A stretch of DNA of 64,000 nucleotides, taken from contig JAFALA010000032.1 of the NCBI GenBank assembly GCA_019234815.1, positions 1-64,000 of the forward strand, in the 5' to 3' direction. Each line of letters begins with the position of its first letter. The stretch's first letter is position 1. This stretch comes from Burkholderiaceae bacterium. GTDB taxonomy: Bacteria > Pseudomonadota > Gammaproteobacteria > Burkholderiales > Burkholderiaceae_C. Positions 16,564 through 24,496 of this stretch are shown here, piece by piece. The translations under genes and the position numbers were made by a program. Below the pieces are notes generated by a model. The model made no database searches. It saw only the letters and a list, made by a program, of their open reading frames with translations, and had not been told where the DNA came from.

Positions 16564-17724
16564 TCAGAAAGAACTCTGGATGGCGAAGGACATCAGCGTT
16601 GAATTGCCGAAGAAGTCGTACCTCGACTCATCCACCGAAATGTCGTACTGGGCCTTGAGCGCCACGTTCTTGTTCAGGTCGTAACGCAGGGCGAAGGTCT
16701 GGGTCCGGCGCCCTTCGATGGGCGACCCGATGTTGTTGAAGGTGGTGGTGTAGTGCGACAAGGTATACATCCCCGTCCACGCGCCTTGCTTGTAGCCCCC
16801 GCCGGCCAGGAAGTAGTTGTAGGTCGAGCCCGTCCCGGCCTGCTGGAATCGATTGAATTCGCTGCGGGCGATGAAATGGCTACCGTCATAGTTCAGCGAC
16901 AAGGCCCCGATGGACGTTCGGTCATTGTCGAGATTGACGGTGATGGTTCCGTCCGGATGGTGCGTCACCTGCTGGTCCTTGAACGTCATCAGCATGGCGC
17001 GAGCGCTCCAGACGCCGTCGCTGATCGTGACATAGCCGCCTGCAATGTCCCGCCACGCCTCGTCGGTGGGCTGCGTGTAGTAGATCTTCGTGTCGTAGGC
17101 ATCGTTGCGGGTGTTGAAGCTGCCCGCCCATGCGTTGGCGTCCAGGGTCCAGGATCCGCCGTCGATCGCCCCGCTGTATGCCAGGTTGGCGCCGTCGTAC
17201 GCGTAGATGGGCCAGCCGTAGACATCGGGGGCCGGACGCACCCAGGGATACGCCGTGCCGATGTAGAGGAAGTCGCTGTAGTAATAGAGCGGAATCCGCT
17301 TGCGGCCGACCTGGATGGTCCATTGATCATTCAAGGCATACGAAACGTACGCCCAGTCGACACTGGGACGGTAATTGTCGTTATGGGGTCGGGACAGCAC
17401 CTGCATCGTGCCCGACAGGCTGTCATTGACCCGCAAGCTGCCCTGCAATCCCACCAGCGATTCCTGGTCGGCCTGCCAGCCTTTGGACTGCTCGTAGACG
17501 CCCACATACTCCCAGTTCTGGATGGTGCAGGGGCAGCTCCATTGCTGGTAAGTGCCTTGCTTGCCGCTGAGTACCTTGGCGACCGTGAGATTGGCGAATC
17601 CCGACAGGGAGAACTGCATGCCGTCGTCATCCGCCTTTGCCGGCTGGGCTGTCATGAAAAGCGCGTGGGCAGTCAAGGCCGCCATCAGTCTTCGCGTGAG
17701 ATGCATATTCGGCCTCGGACTCAT
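16564..17724 (-). CDS. Outer-membrane porin-like beta-barrel protein
   Basis: The start chosen (MSPRPNMHLTRRL) overlaps the upstream stop as ATGA; the alternative Met six codons later (MHLTRRLMAALTAHALFMTAQPAKADDD) would give the same mature protein. About 386 residues. After the signal peptide the chain is rich in Tyr, Trp, Gly and alternating beta strands and ends in ...MSFAIQSSF with a C-terminal Phe, the outer-membrane barrel signature. WTIQVGRKRIPLYYYSDFLYIGTAYPW is reminiscent of porins found beside c-di-GMP proteins. The first 150 codons of the track ORF are shadow of the preceding gene. Confidence 0.8.
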   Translation of the reverse strand: MSPRPNMHLTRRLMAALTAHALFMTAQPAKADDDGMQFSLSGFANLTVAKVLSGKQGTYQQWSCPCTIQNWEYVGVYEQSKGWQADQESLVGLQGSLRVNDSLSGTMQVLSRPHNDNYRPSVDWAYVSYALNDQWTIQVGRKRIPLYYYSDFLYIGTAYPWVRPAPDVYGWPIYAYDGANLAYSGAIDGGSWTLDANAWAGSFNTRNDAYDTKIYYTQPTDEAWRDIAGGYVTISDGVWSARAMLMTFKDQQVTHHPDGTITVNLDNDRTSIGALSLNYDGSHFIARSEFNRFQQAGTGSTYNYFLAGGGYKQGAWTGMYTLSHYTTTFNNIGSPIEGRRTQTFALRYDLNKNVALKAQYDISVDESRYDFFGNSTLMSFAIQSSF

Positions 17725-18131
17725 TTGACCTCGTACACGACCTTGACGCTGCCGTCGACGGCAGCGGCATCGATGTAGCCGATCAACGTGGGATTGCTTG
17801 ACACCAGCTTCTTGACGGCGGCGCTGTCCCCGTTCTCCTGCGGTGGCGAACCCTTGCCGGTAAAGATCATGCGAGACCAATACGCCCTGACCTGGGCCTC
17901 GCTCTTCTCGGTCACTTGCCCATAGAACTGCACATAGGCCGGACTGCCCTGCACCTGGTCCACGGGCACAGCCTTGTTGCCGCTGGGAAAGGTCTTGACC
18001 GCGCCAAGAAAGATCGCGGCGACCTGATCGTGATTCAGCTTGGGAGAGGGATTGGAGGCTGCGACGACCACGGCGAGCGGGCCGGCCGCAACGGCCCGGC
18101 AGCCCAGTGCCAACACCGCGCCCCACCACAT
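17721..18131 (-). CDS. PstS-like phosphate-type periplasmic binding protein
   Basis: A short (about 136 residues from MWWGAVLALGCRAVAAG; a longer start at 18185 is possible) protein with a signal peptide and the compact PBP-like fold of phosphate-binding relatives: VVVAASNPSPKLNHDQVAAIFLGAVKTFPSG...VPVDQVQG, and near the end LVSSNPTLIGYIDAAAVDG. These small proteins lack half of a full PstS and usually sit beside a porin and a GGDEF protein rather than an ABC transporter, as here. It overlaps the porin start by ATGA. Ligand is not demonstrable. Confidence 0.78.
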   Translation of the reverse strand: MWWGAVLALGCRAVAAGPLAVVVAASNPSPKLNHDQVAAIFLGAVKTFPSGNKAVPVDQVQGSPAYVQFYGQVTEKSEAQVRAYWSRMIFTGKGSPPQENGDSAAVKKLVSSNPTLIGYIDAAAVDGSVKVVYEVK

Positions 18132-18649
18132 GCGGCATCTGAGAACAGGCAACAAGGGTGGCCTCACAAAACCTCCGCACACCATGCCATGGACCGCAGG
18201 GGCAGCCAGCCGCCCGGCGCTACCACCCATAGCCCCCACCGCGAGCCGATGGAATGCTGTTTCCAAGGGGTGTAATTCGCGCCGGTTACAACAATGAGCG
18301 CCACCATCTACCTACTCATTCAGACAAATCCAGTTTGCCCACCTGGTTTTCATTTGACAAGCTGCGGTTTCTACGCATGAGAATTCAAACTTGCCCCCAT
18401 CAAAGTTGGACTATAGTCATGCCGGAATTCAAGACCCCTGCCAGCCGGATTTTCGATGCCGCCCAGGGCCTCTTGCCATGACATGCAACAGGTCTCGTAC
18501 CTTCTTCTCTCAGCCGGAAGGACTCATTCGCACTGCCGGAAGGCACGGCTCTTTTCTTGCCCATCGATTCGGGTCCCACGCGCGGATCGACATGCAAGCG
18601 TGTCTTCAAAACAAACCCCTGGCAGAGAGCAGATTGAGAGCGGTATTGA
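18132..18649. promoter_or_regulatory. Divergent intergenic region of the sensory block
   Basis: The part from about 18270 to 18430 is noticeably AT-richer than its surroundings. It contains a consensus TTGACA at 18354-18359 with only a weak -10 (TGAGAA) 18 bp downstream, and a TATAGT box at 18412-18417 with TTGCCC 15 bp upstream; both would read towards the GGDEF/EAL gene. No convincing protein-coding gene is present. Short ORF-track entries at 18391-18717 overlap one another on both strands and look spurious. Confidence 0.4.
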
Positions 18650-21343
18650 ATGGGCAATGCAGTAACGCCATCCAATCCAAGCACCGACAAAAGGTTTGAT
18701 CCATCGGCCTGGCGCAATCGTGCCAGGCGCTACGTCGTCTACGGAGGCGTGTTTCTTTCCATCGTGCTGACGCTTGCCATCGCCGTGGCGGCGATCGACC
18801 AATTGCGCGACATGGCCAGGCAACGGGCCATATTGAGCACCCAGAACCTGGCCTCTTCCGCGACGCTGACATTCGACAGCATCATCGACACCATCGATGG
18901 CGCCTTGCTCAGCGCCAAGGACGAGATTGAGGAACAGGTGGCGTCCAGGTCGAAATTCAAGCAGTCGATCTCCGAATTCCTGGCGCAACAGCAGAGCCAT
19001 CTGCCCGTCGTGTCCTTTGTTCGAGCCACCAACGAATTTGGCGACGTCATCGAAGGCGCCGGCATCAAGACGCCTTACATCCGCATTGCCGATCGCGACT
19101 ACTTCTCCAGGCAACGCGACAACCCCAACGCGGGGCTGGTGGTGGGCACGCCCATCTTCAGCCGAATCAACCACCGCTGGGCCTGGGTGTTTTCACGGCG
19201 CATCAACAAGCCCGACGGGTCTTTTGGCGGCGTGGTCTATGCCACGCTGTTGATCGACGGGATCGACCGGGTGCTGATGCAGATCAAGTTGGTCGAAGGC
19301 CAGTCCATCACGCTGCGTCACGCCGATCTTGCATTGATTGCAAGCCGCGACGAAACGAAGCATGAACAGCTTGAGGACATCGGCAACAGGGCCGTCTCGA
19401 CCGAGTTCGCGTCCGCCCTGCGCAGCAATCCCGACGAAGGCAACTTCACCGAAGCATCACGGACGATGTCCTACCGTAGAAGCGGCCGGCACGAATTCCT
19501 GATCACCGTCGGCATACCTGACACGGCCATTTTTTCGGAATGGCAAAGGCAGCTCCGCGTCACCTCCATCACGGTGGCCACACTGATCGCCGTGAACCTA
19601 ACCTTGCTGCTCCTGGTGCGGCGCGCCTGGCTGCGCCAGACCCGTGACCTTGCAGCACTCAACGAGGTTCAGGAGTTGGCCAGCCTGGCCAGCTATGAAA
19701 TCAATTTGCAGACCGGCGACATCAAGGTCTCGCGCAATATGTATGCAGTCTTGGGCATAGAGCCGCGCCATGCGATGACCGTGGACAACTGGATTGCCTT
19801 GATTCCGGAGCCCCCTCGCTCTGAAATTCGGAACTACTTCAATCACATTGTCGCAAACCGGCTTCCGTTCATTCGCGAATATCCCATCATCCGCCGCGAC
19901 AATGGCGAACAGCGCTGGATGTTCAGCAAGGGTCAGCTGCACATGGGCTCCAGCGGCCAGCCGATCGCCTTGATGGGCACGCTGCAGGACATCAGCGAAC
20001 GCAAGCGGGCCGAAGACGAGATCAAGAACCTCGCCTATTTCGACAGCCTCACCGCCCTGCCCAATCGTCGTCATTTGATCGACAGCCTGAAACATGAACT
20101 GGCTCAAAACTCGCGACGGACCTCGACCAGCGCGCTGTTGCTGATCGACCTCGACAACTTCAAATCGCTCAACGACACGCGCGGGCACGATGTCGGCGAC
20201 CTGCTCCTGAAAGAGGTGGCTCACCGGCTGAGCAGGTGCACGCGCGAAGCGGATATCGTGGCGCGCCTGGGCGGCGACGAATTCGTGGTCGTGCTCACCG
20301 AATTGAACGAGCACCCGCACAACGCGGCCATGGCCGTCGAAATGATCTGCGAAAAGATTCTGGCCGAACTCAACCGCCCGTATGCCTTGTCAGGACACAC
20401 CTACCACAACACCTGCAGCATCGGGGTGGCGCTGTTCGCCGGCCCGCGGCAATCCGTGGACGAGCTGATGAAACGCGCCGACATGGCGATGTACCAGGCC
20501 AAGGCAGCCGGCCGCAACGCCGTGCGATTCTTTGATCCGGAAATGCAGGCAGCCGTCAGTGCCAGGGTTTCGATGGAAAACGACCTGCGCCAGGCGGTCG
20601 AATTGGGGCAGTTCGTGCTGCACTTCCAGCCCCAGCTCGACTTGCAAGGCCGCGTGATTGGCGCCGAGGCCCTGGTGCGTTGGCAACATCCAGTCAAGGG
20701 CCTGGTCGCGCCGGCCGAATTCATTCCCCTGGCCGAAAGCACGGACCTGATCCTGCCGCTTGGCGAATGGGTGCTGCGCACGGCCTACTCGCATTTGCTC
20801 GCCTGGTCGTACCAGCCGAAAATGACGGGACTGACCCTGGCGGTGAACGTGAGTGCGCGCCAATTCAGCGCGCCGGGTTTTGTCGACCAGGTCAAGGCCG
20901 TGATCGAGCTGGCGCCGCCCCTGTCCGCCCGACTGAAACTTGAACTGACCGAAGGCCTGCTGCTCGAGGACGCAGAAGCCGTGATCTCGAGAATGGTCCA
21001 CCTCAAGTCCGCGGGCGTCGGCTTCTCCATGGACGATTTCGGAACCGGTTATTCGTCCTTGTCGTATCTCAAACGACTGCCGCTGGATCAATTGAAGATC
21101 GACCAATCCTTCGTGCGCGACGTGCTGACCGATCCGAATGACGCCGTGATTTCCAAGACCATCATCGCCCTGGGCCAGACGCTGGGCTTGAATGTGATCG
21201 CCGAGGGCGTCGAATCGCTGGAACAGCGAGACTTCCTCGCGCAGGCCGGATGCCACTGCTACCAGGGCTATTTCTTCAGCAAGCCATTGCCCATCGCCGA
21301 GTTCGAATCCTATGTGCGCCGCCAGAATGCGGCGAACATTTGA
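18650..21343 (+). CDS. Membrane Cache/PAS/GGDEF/EAL c-di-GMP protein
   Basis: 897 residues. TM1 at about 28-50, a periplasmic Cache-like sensor at about 55-300 (RIADRDYFSRQRDNPNAGLVVGTPIFSR is the Cache dCACHE signature), TM2 at about 302-322, PAS at about 345-455, GGDEF at about 460-620, EAL at about 640-890. The cyclase motif is intact (ARLGGDEFVVV) and an inhibitory RxxD (READ) sits five residues before it. The phosphodiesterase side is intact too: EALVRWQHP, LKLELTEGLLL, DDFGTGYSSLSYL, LKIDQSFV, EGVES. It could make or break c-di-GMP in response to a periplasmic signal, plausibly delivered by the two binding proteins encoded divergently. Confidence 0.95.
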   Translation: MGNAVTPSNPSTDKRFDPSAWRNRARRYVVYGGVFLSIVLTLAIAVAAIDQLRDMARQRAILSTQNLASSATLTFDSIIDTIDGALLSAKDEIEEQVASRSKFKQSISEFLAQQQSHLPVVSFVRATNEFGDVIEGAGIKTPYIRIADRDYFSRQRDNPNAGLVVGTPIFSRINHRWAWVFSRRINKPDGSFGGVVYATLLIDGIDRVLMQIKLVEGQSITLRHADLALIASRDETKHEQLEDIGNRAVSTEFASALRSNPDEGNFTEASRTMSYRRSGRHEFLITVGIPDTAIFSEWQRQLRVTSITVATLIAVNLTLLLLVRRAWLRQTRDLAALNEVQELASLASYEINLQTGDIKVSRNMYAVLGIEPRHAMTVDNWIALIPEPPRSEIRNYFNHIVANRLPFIREYPIIRRDNGEQRWMFSKGQLHMGSSGQPIALMGTLQDISERKRAEDEIKNLAYFDSLTALPNRRHLIDSLKHELAQNSRRTSTSALLLIDLDNFKSLNDTRGHDVGDLLLKEVAHRLSRCTREADIVARLGGDEFVVVLTELNEHPHNAAMAVEMICEKILAELNRPYALSGHTYHNTCSIGVALFAGPRQSVDELMKRADMAMYQAKAAGRNAVRFFDPEMQAAVSARVSMENDLRQAVELGQFVLHFQPQLDLQGRVIGAEALVRWQHPVKGLVAPAEFIPLAESTDLILPLGEWVLRTAYSHLLAWSYQPKMTGLTLAVNVSARQFSAPGFVDQVKAVIELAPPLSARLKLELTEGLLLEDAEAVISRMVHLKSAGVGFSMDDFGTGYSSLSYLKRLPLDQLKIDQSFVRDVLTDPNDAVISKTIIALGQTLGLNVIAEGVESLEQRDFLAQAGCHCYQGYFFSKPLPIAEFESYVRRQNAANI

Positions 21344-21344
21344 G

Positions 21345-21785
21345 TCATTCGGTCAAGCGCGCGTCAATCCAGGCCCGCGCCGACTCCAGCGTCTCGAAGG
21401 CCTGCGCCGGAACGCCGTTCTCGACATAGCATCGCAAATAGAGGGCCGTCATCAAGGCCGCGCCCTCGACGTCGGGGCTCATGACCAAGGCACAAGCCGC
21501 GGGGCTCCTGCCGCTCTGCGCCCGTGATCTGACATTGCGCGTCAACAGCGTCAGCGCGCTCAGCGAGGTCAGGGCGCTGGACTGGAACACCACGATCACG
21601 GCCCATTTTCCCAATCGGATCAATTCGTCCAGCAGCCCGGCAGATTGCCCTTGCAGGTGGTCGATGAATTCGGCATTGAACGGTCCTTGCACCGTGCATA
21701 TCAGCACCTGGCCATCCAGCCGGAACTGGAAACGGCCAAGCACCGGAGAACGTCCGTCGCTGCCGTCGTCCAAGCTGCCCGCCAT
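21345..21785 (-). CDS. Small STAS/SpoIIAA-like protein, function unknown
   Basis: About 146 residues from MAGSLDDGSDG; the longer track ORF adds 78 residues of non-protein-like sequence that also runs through a terminator. The body RFQFRLDGQVLICTVQGPFNAEFIDHLQ followed by LGKWAVIVVFQSSAL and ARAWIDARL alternates beta strands and helices like STAS/anti-sigma-antagonist-type domains, but I see no phosphorylatable-Ser consensus. Its stop faces that of the c-di-GMP gene with one base between (TGAgTCA), so the two are convergent. Assignment is by fold resemblance only. Confidence 0.55.
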   Translation of the reverse strand: MAGSLDDGSDGRSPVLGRFQFRLDGQVLICTVQGPFNAEFIDHLQGQSAGLLDELIRLGKWAVIVVFQSSALTSLSALTLLTRNVRSRAQSGRSPAACALVMSPDVEGAALMTALYLRCYVENGVPAQAFETLESARAWIDARLTE

Positions 21786-21862
21786 CGATGCCACGCCCGA
21801 TCTCCCCACTTGCCGTCCGCCAACCTCATGGCCCGGCCTCAATGTAGCCGATGCGGGTGGCC

Positions 21863-21893
21863 AAAAGAAAAAGCCCCGACGCGAAGTCGAGGC
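21863..21893 (-). terminator. Rho-independent terminator (minus strand)
   Basis: Read on the minus strand, GCCTCGAC and GTCGGGGC pair (one G-U) around TTCGC and are followed by TTTTTCTTTT. It lies 180 nt beyond the stop of the RidA-EIIA gene, and ends that operon before the STAS-like gene. Confidence 0.88.
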
Positions 21894-22072
21894 CGAATGT
21901 CCGCCAAGCAAGTCAGACGGACGCCCTGCAACAGCAGGGAGCGTTTCCAGAAGGTTGACGCTCAGGGGCAGTCTAACGAGCCGATGTAGGCCGCCTACCC
22001 CTGAAATAAGGGTGAGCAACCCCGCATATGGGTGGCATCCTCGTCCCGGGCGCAGCCGCCTAGCCCTGTCCC

Positions 22073-22939
22073 TTATCGTTTGGCTGCGCGAGCGCTGTCG
22101 CCCTTGGCTACCGCACTCAGGAAAAGTTCCGCAACGGATCGCACGTCCTTGAGCTGGCGCAGTCGTCCCCGTGAGGTCGGATCGGACAGGAGTTCGGCGA
22201 TCTGGGCGAACAGCTGCAGATGCAGATGGGGATCCTGGCGCGGCATCAGCAGTGCAAGCACCAGGTCGACAGGCTCATCGTCAGGCGCATTCAGCGCGAT
22301 GGGTTTGGCCAGCCGCAGGAAGATGGCCATGGGCTTGTCCAATTTGTCGACCCGCGCATGCGGCAAGGCCACGCCGTGCCCGAGCGACGTGGAGCCCAGC
22401 GCCTCGCGCTCCAGCAAGCCTTCGCGAACCTCCTGCTCGCTCAAGCCGCTGCGGCGGGCCAGTCGGTTCGCCAGCATCTGGCGCAGGCTGCGCTCGTCGC
22501 TCACGCGCAGGTTAAGCTCCACGTCCTGTGCGCGTATCCACTGCCCCATCGCACCGGCGTCAAATTGCCCGTCGACATTCTTCACCGCGGCCTGCACCTC
22601 AATCTCGACCTTGTAGGCCGGGTTGATCAAGTGCGTGGCAATGGTCGTGCGCGCCGGCGCCTGGCCCGGCTGCACCCAGTCGTCCCAGACCGAATTCATG
22701 GCCGCATAGTCGCCCGCCGACGCGAGAAAGATCCTGACCATGGAGATGTGCTCGCGTCCGGCGCCCGCCTTGGCCAGCAAGCGATCCACGATGCCCAGCA
22801 CCTGCCGTGTCTGCCCGGTGACGTCCAGCGAGGTGTTTTCCGCGACCTGGCCGGAAATGTGAATCAGCCGCGTGTCGGCCACCGTCACCACGGTCATTTC
22901 ACTGAATCTGGCGCCGACTTCAAATCGTTCAATGGTCAT
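22073..22939 (-). CDS. Fusion of RidA (YjgF) domain and PTS EIIA (PtsN-like) domain
   Basis: 288 residues. Residues 1-120 are a Rid/YER057c/UK114 domain: GQVAENTSLDVTGQTRQVLGIVDRLL and PARTTIATHLINPAYKVEIE, with Arg97 and Glu112 in the positions of the RidA substrate residues (Arg105/Glu120 in E. coli). Residues about 140-288 are a fructose/nitrogen-type EIIA domain, with GHGVALPHARVDKL carrying the phospho-accepting His194 and VDLVLALLMPRQDP following. Known functions are imine hydrolysis for Rid and phosphorelay regulation for PtsN; linking them is unusual. It is the last gene of a CzcA-like efflux operon, 33 nt after the outer-membrane factor gene. Role of the fusion is unknown. Confidence 0.9.
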   Translation of the reverse strand: MTIERFEVGARFSEMTVVTVADTRLIHISGQVAENTSLDVTGQTRQVLGIVDRLLAKAGAGREHISMVRIFLASAGDYAAMNSVWDDWVQPGQAPARTTIATHLINPAYKVEIEVQAAVKNVDGQFDAGAMGQWIRAQDVELNLRVSDERSLRQMLANRLARRSGLSEQEVREGLLEREALGSTSLGHGVALPHARVDKLDKPMAIFLRLAKPIALNAPDDEPVDLVLALLMPRQDPHLHLQLFAQIAELLSDPTSRGRLRQLKDVRSVAELFLSAVAKGDSARAAKR

Positions 22940-22972
22940 TGCGGGCTCGTGTCGAATGGGAAATGGATGTGC

Positions 22973-24496
22973 TCAAGGATGCATCGCGCCGGATGTGCTG
23001 ACAATCGAATCTTGGCGATTCCACCAACCCCCGCCGAGGGACTGGAACAGCAGCGCGGTGTCGCTCAACCGGTTGGCTTGCGCAATCTGGACATTGGCTT
23101 GCGCCTGCAGGGCGCCCTGCTCGGCCAGTATCACTGCCAACGAATGGGTGTCGCCCAGTTCCAGTTGCCGCCGGGTGATGGCCAGCGTCCGGTCGGCCGC
23201 GCGCTGGTTGTCGATCGCAATACGCAGGGCCTGGGTATCGACCTGTATCGATTGCAGGCTGTCCGCCACGTTCTGGTATGCGCTGATCACGGTGGCACGG
23301 TACTGCGCCACGGCCGCGTCGTATTCGGCGCGCGCCGCCAGTTCGCGGTGCTTGAGCGCACCGGCGTCAAACACCGGCTGGGTGACGCTCGCCGCCAGCG
23401 TCCAGAACCTCGAACCCGGACTGAACAGATTGCCCAAGGTGTAGGCCGACGAACCCCAGGCATTGACCCCCAGCTCGACATTGGGCAGTCGGGCCGCCAC
23501 GGCCACGCCGATGCCCGCGCTGGCCGATTGCAGCTGCGCCTCGGCCGCCAGCACGTCGGGGCGCCGGTCCACCAGCGTCGAGGGCACGGTCAGCGGCACC
23601 TCTTCGGGCAGATGCAGCTGCGCGAGCGAAAACTCGGCGGCCAAGGCGTCGGAAGGCAGGCGTCCCGCCAGGGCCTTGATCAAGTCGCGCTGCAAGGCCA
23701 ACTGCTTCTCAAGGGGCGGCAAGGCCGCCTGCAAGCCCGCCATCTGGGCCTCCTGCAGGATCAGGTCGGTCTGCGCGACCTGTCCCAATTCGAGCTGGCG
23801 GCGGTAGCTGGCCACGATGCGCTGCTGCAACTCCACTTGCCGCCGGGCCGCGTCGATCTGCTCGCGCAGCGCCGCCTCCTCGATCACGGCCACCACCACA
23901 TTGCTCGTCAAGCTCAGGTAGGCCGCCTCCAGCTGCCAGCGCTGGTTGTCGGCCTGGGCCTGCAGGGACTCGACCTGGCGGCGGTTGGCGCCGAACACAT
24001 CCGGCGTGTAGGACACCTCCAGCTGCAGCGTGTGCAGGGTGTAGTAGCTCGCGCCGCTGGACGCCGGACTGGCCAGAGAGTCCGCAATGCGTTGACGCGA
24101 TCCGGCATAGCTGACGCTGGCGTTGGGATAGTACGCCGCCTGTTGCGCCTTGACGTTGTGTTCGGCCGCCTGCAGGGCCGCCTGCGCCGCCACGATCGAG
24201 GGGTTGTTGTCCAGGCTCGCGCGCACCAGCTCGTCGAGCGCGGGCGACTTGAACATTTCCCACCACTTCGCGGGCAGGTCCGCGTCGGCGTGCAGGCGCT
24301 GGACCGGGACCGTATCGCCCGCGCTCAGCGACTCCGGTGCCGGCGACTCGGTATAGCGCTCGGCATGCGCCACCGCGGGACGCTGGTAGTCGGGCCCGAC
24401 GGCGCAGCCCGCCAACACCGCCGCGCACAACACGGCGCACAACACCTTACACAACGCCGCGGCAGGCGCTTTCAAATCAACAACGTTTGCATTCAT
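22973..24496 (-). CDS. RND outer-membrane efflux lipoprotein, NodT/OprM family
   Basis: 507 residues from the ATG that overlaps the permease stop as TGATG (the track starts at the in-frame TTG one codon earlier). Lipoprotein signal ends AAVLAGCAVGPDYQRP. Two OEP repeats follow (AAQAALQAAEHNVKAQQAAYYPNASVSYAGSR; TLVDRRPDVLAAEAQLQSASAGIGVAVAARLPNVEL). Although it serves a metal-type permease, it is NodT-like, not CzcC-like. Confidence 0.93.
   Translation of the reverse strand: MNANVVDLKAPAAALCKVLCAVLCAAVLAGCAVGPDYQRPAVAHAERYTESPAPESLSAGDTVPVQRLHADADLPAKWWEMFKSPALDELVRASLDNNPSIVAAQAALQAAEHNVKAQQAAYYPNASVSYAGSRQRIADSLASPASSGASYYTLHTLQLEVSYTPDVFGANRRQVESLQAQADNQRWQLEAAYLSLTSNVVVAVIEEAALREQIDAARRQVELQQRIVASYRRQLELGQVAQTDLILQEAQMAGLQAALPPLEKQLALQRDLIKALAGRLPSDALAAEFSLAQLHLPEEVPLTVPSTLVDRRPDVLAAEAQLQSASAGIGVAVAARLPNVELGVNAWGSSAYTLGNLFSPGSRFWTLAASVTQPVFDAGALKHRELAARAEYDAAVAQYRATVISAYQNVADSLQSIQVDTQALRIAIDNQRAADRTLAITRRQLELGDTHSLAVILAEQGALQAQANVQIAQANRLSDTALLFQSLGGGWWNRQDSIVSTSGAMHP

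Noticed and set aside
18418-18480. 20-codon ORF MPEFKTPASRIFDAAQGLLP with a TetR-like N-terminal look
   Set aside because: Too short; it stops at once, and no downstream TetR helix-turn-helix remnant could be followed in any frame.
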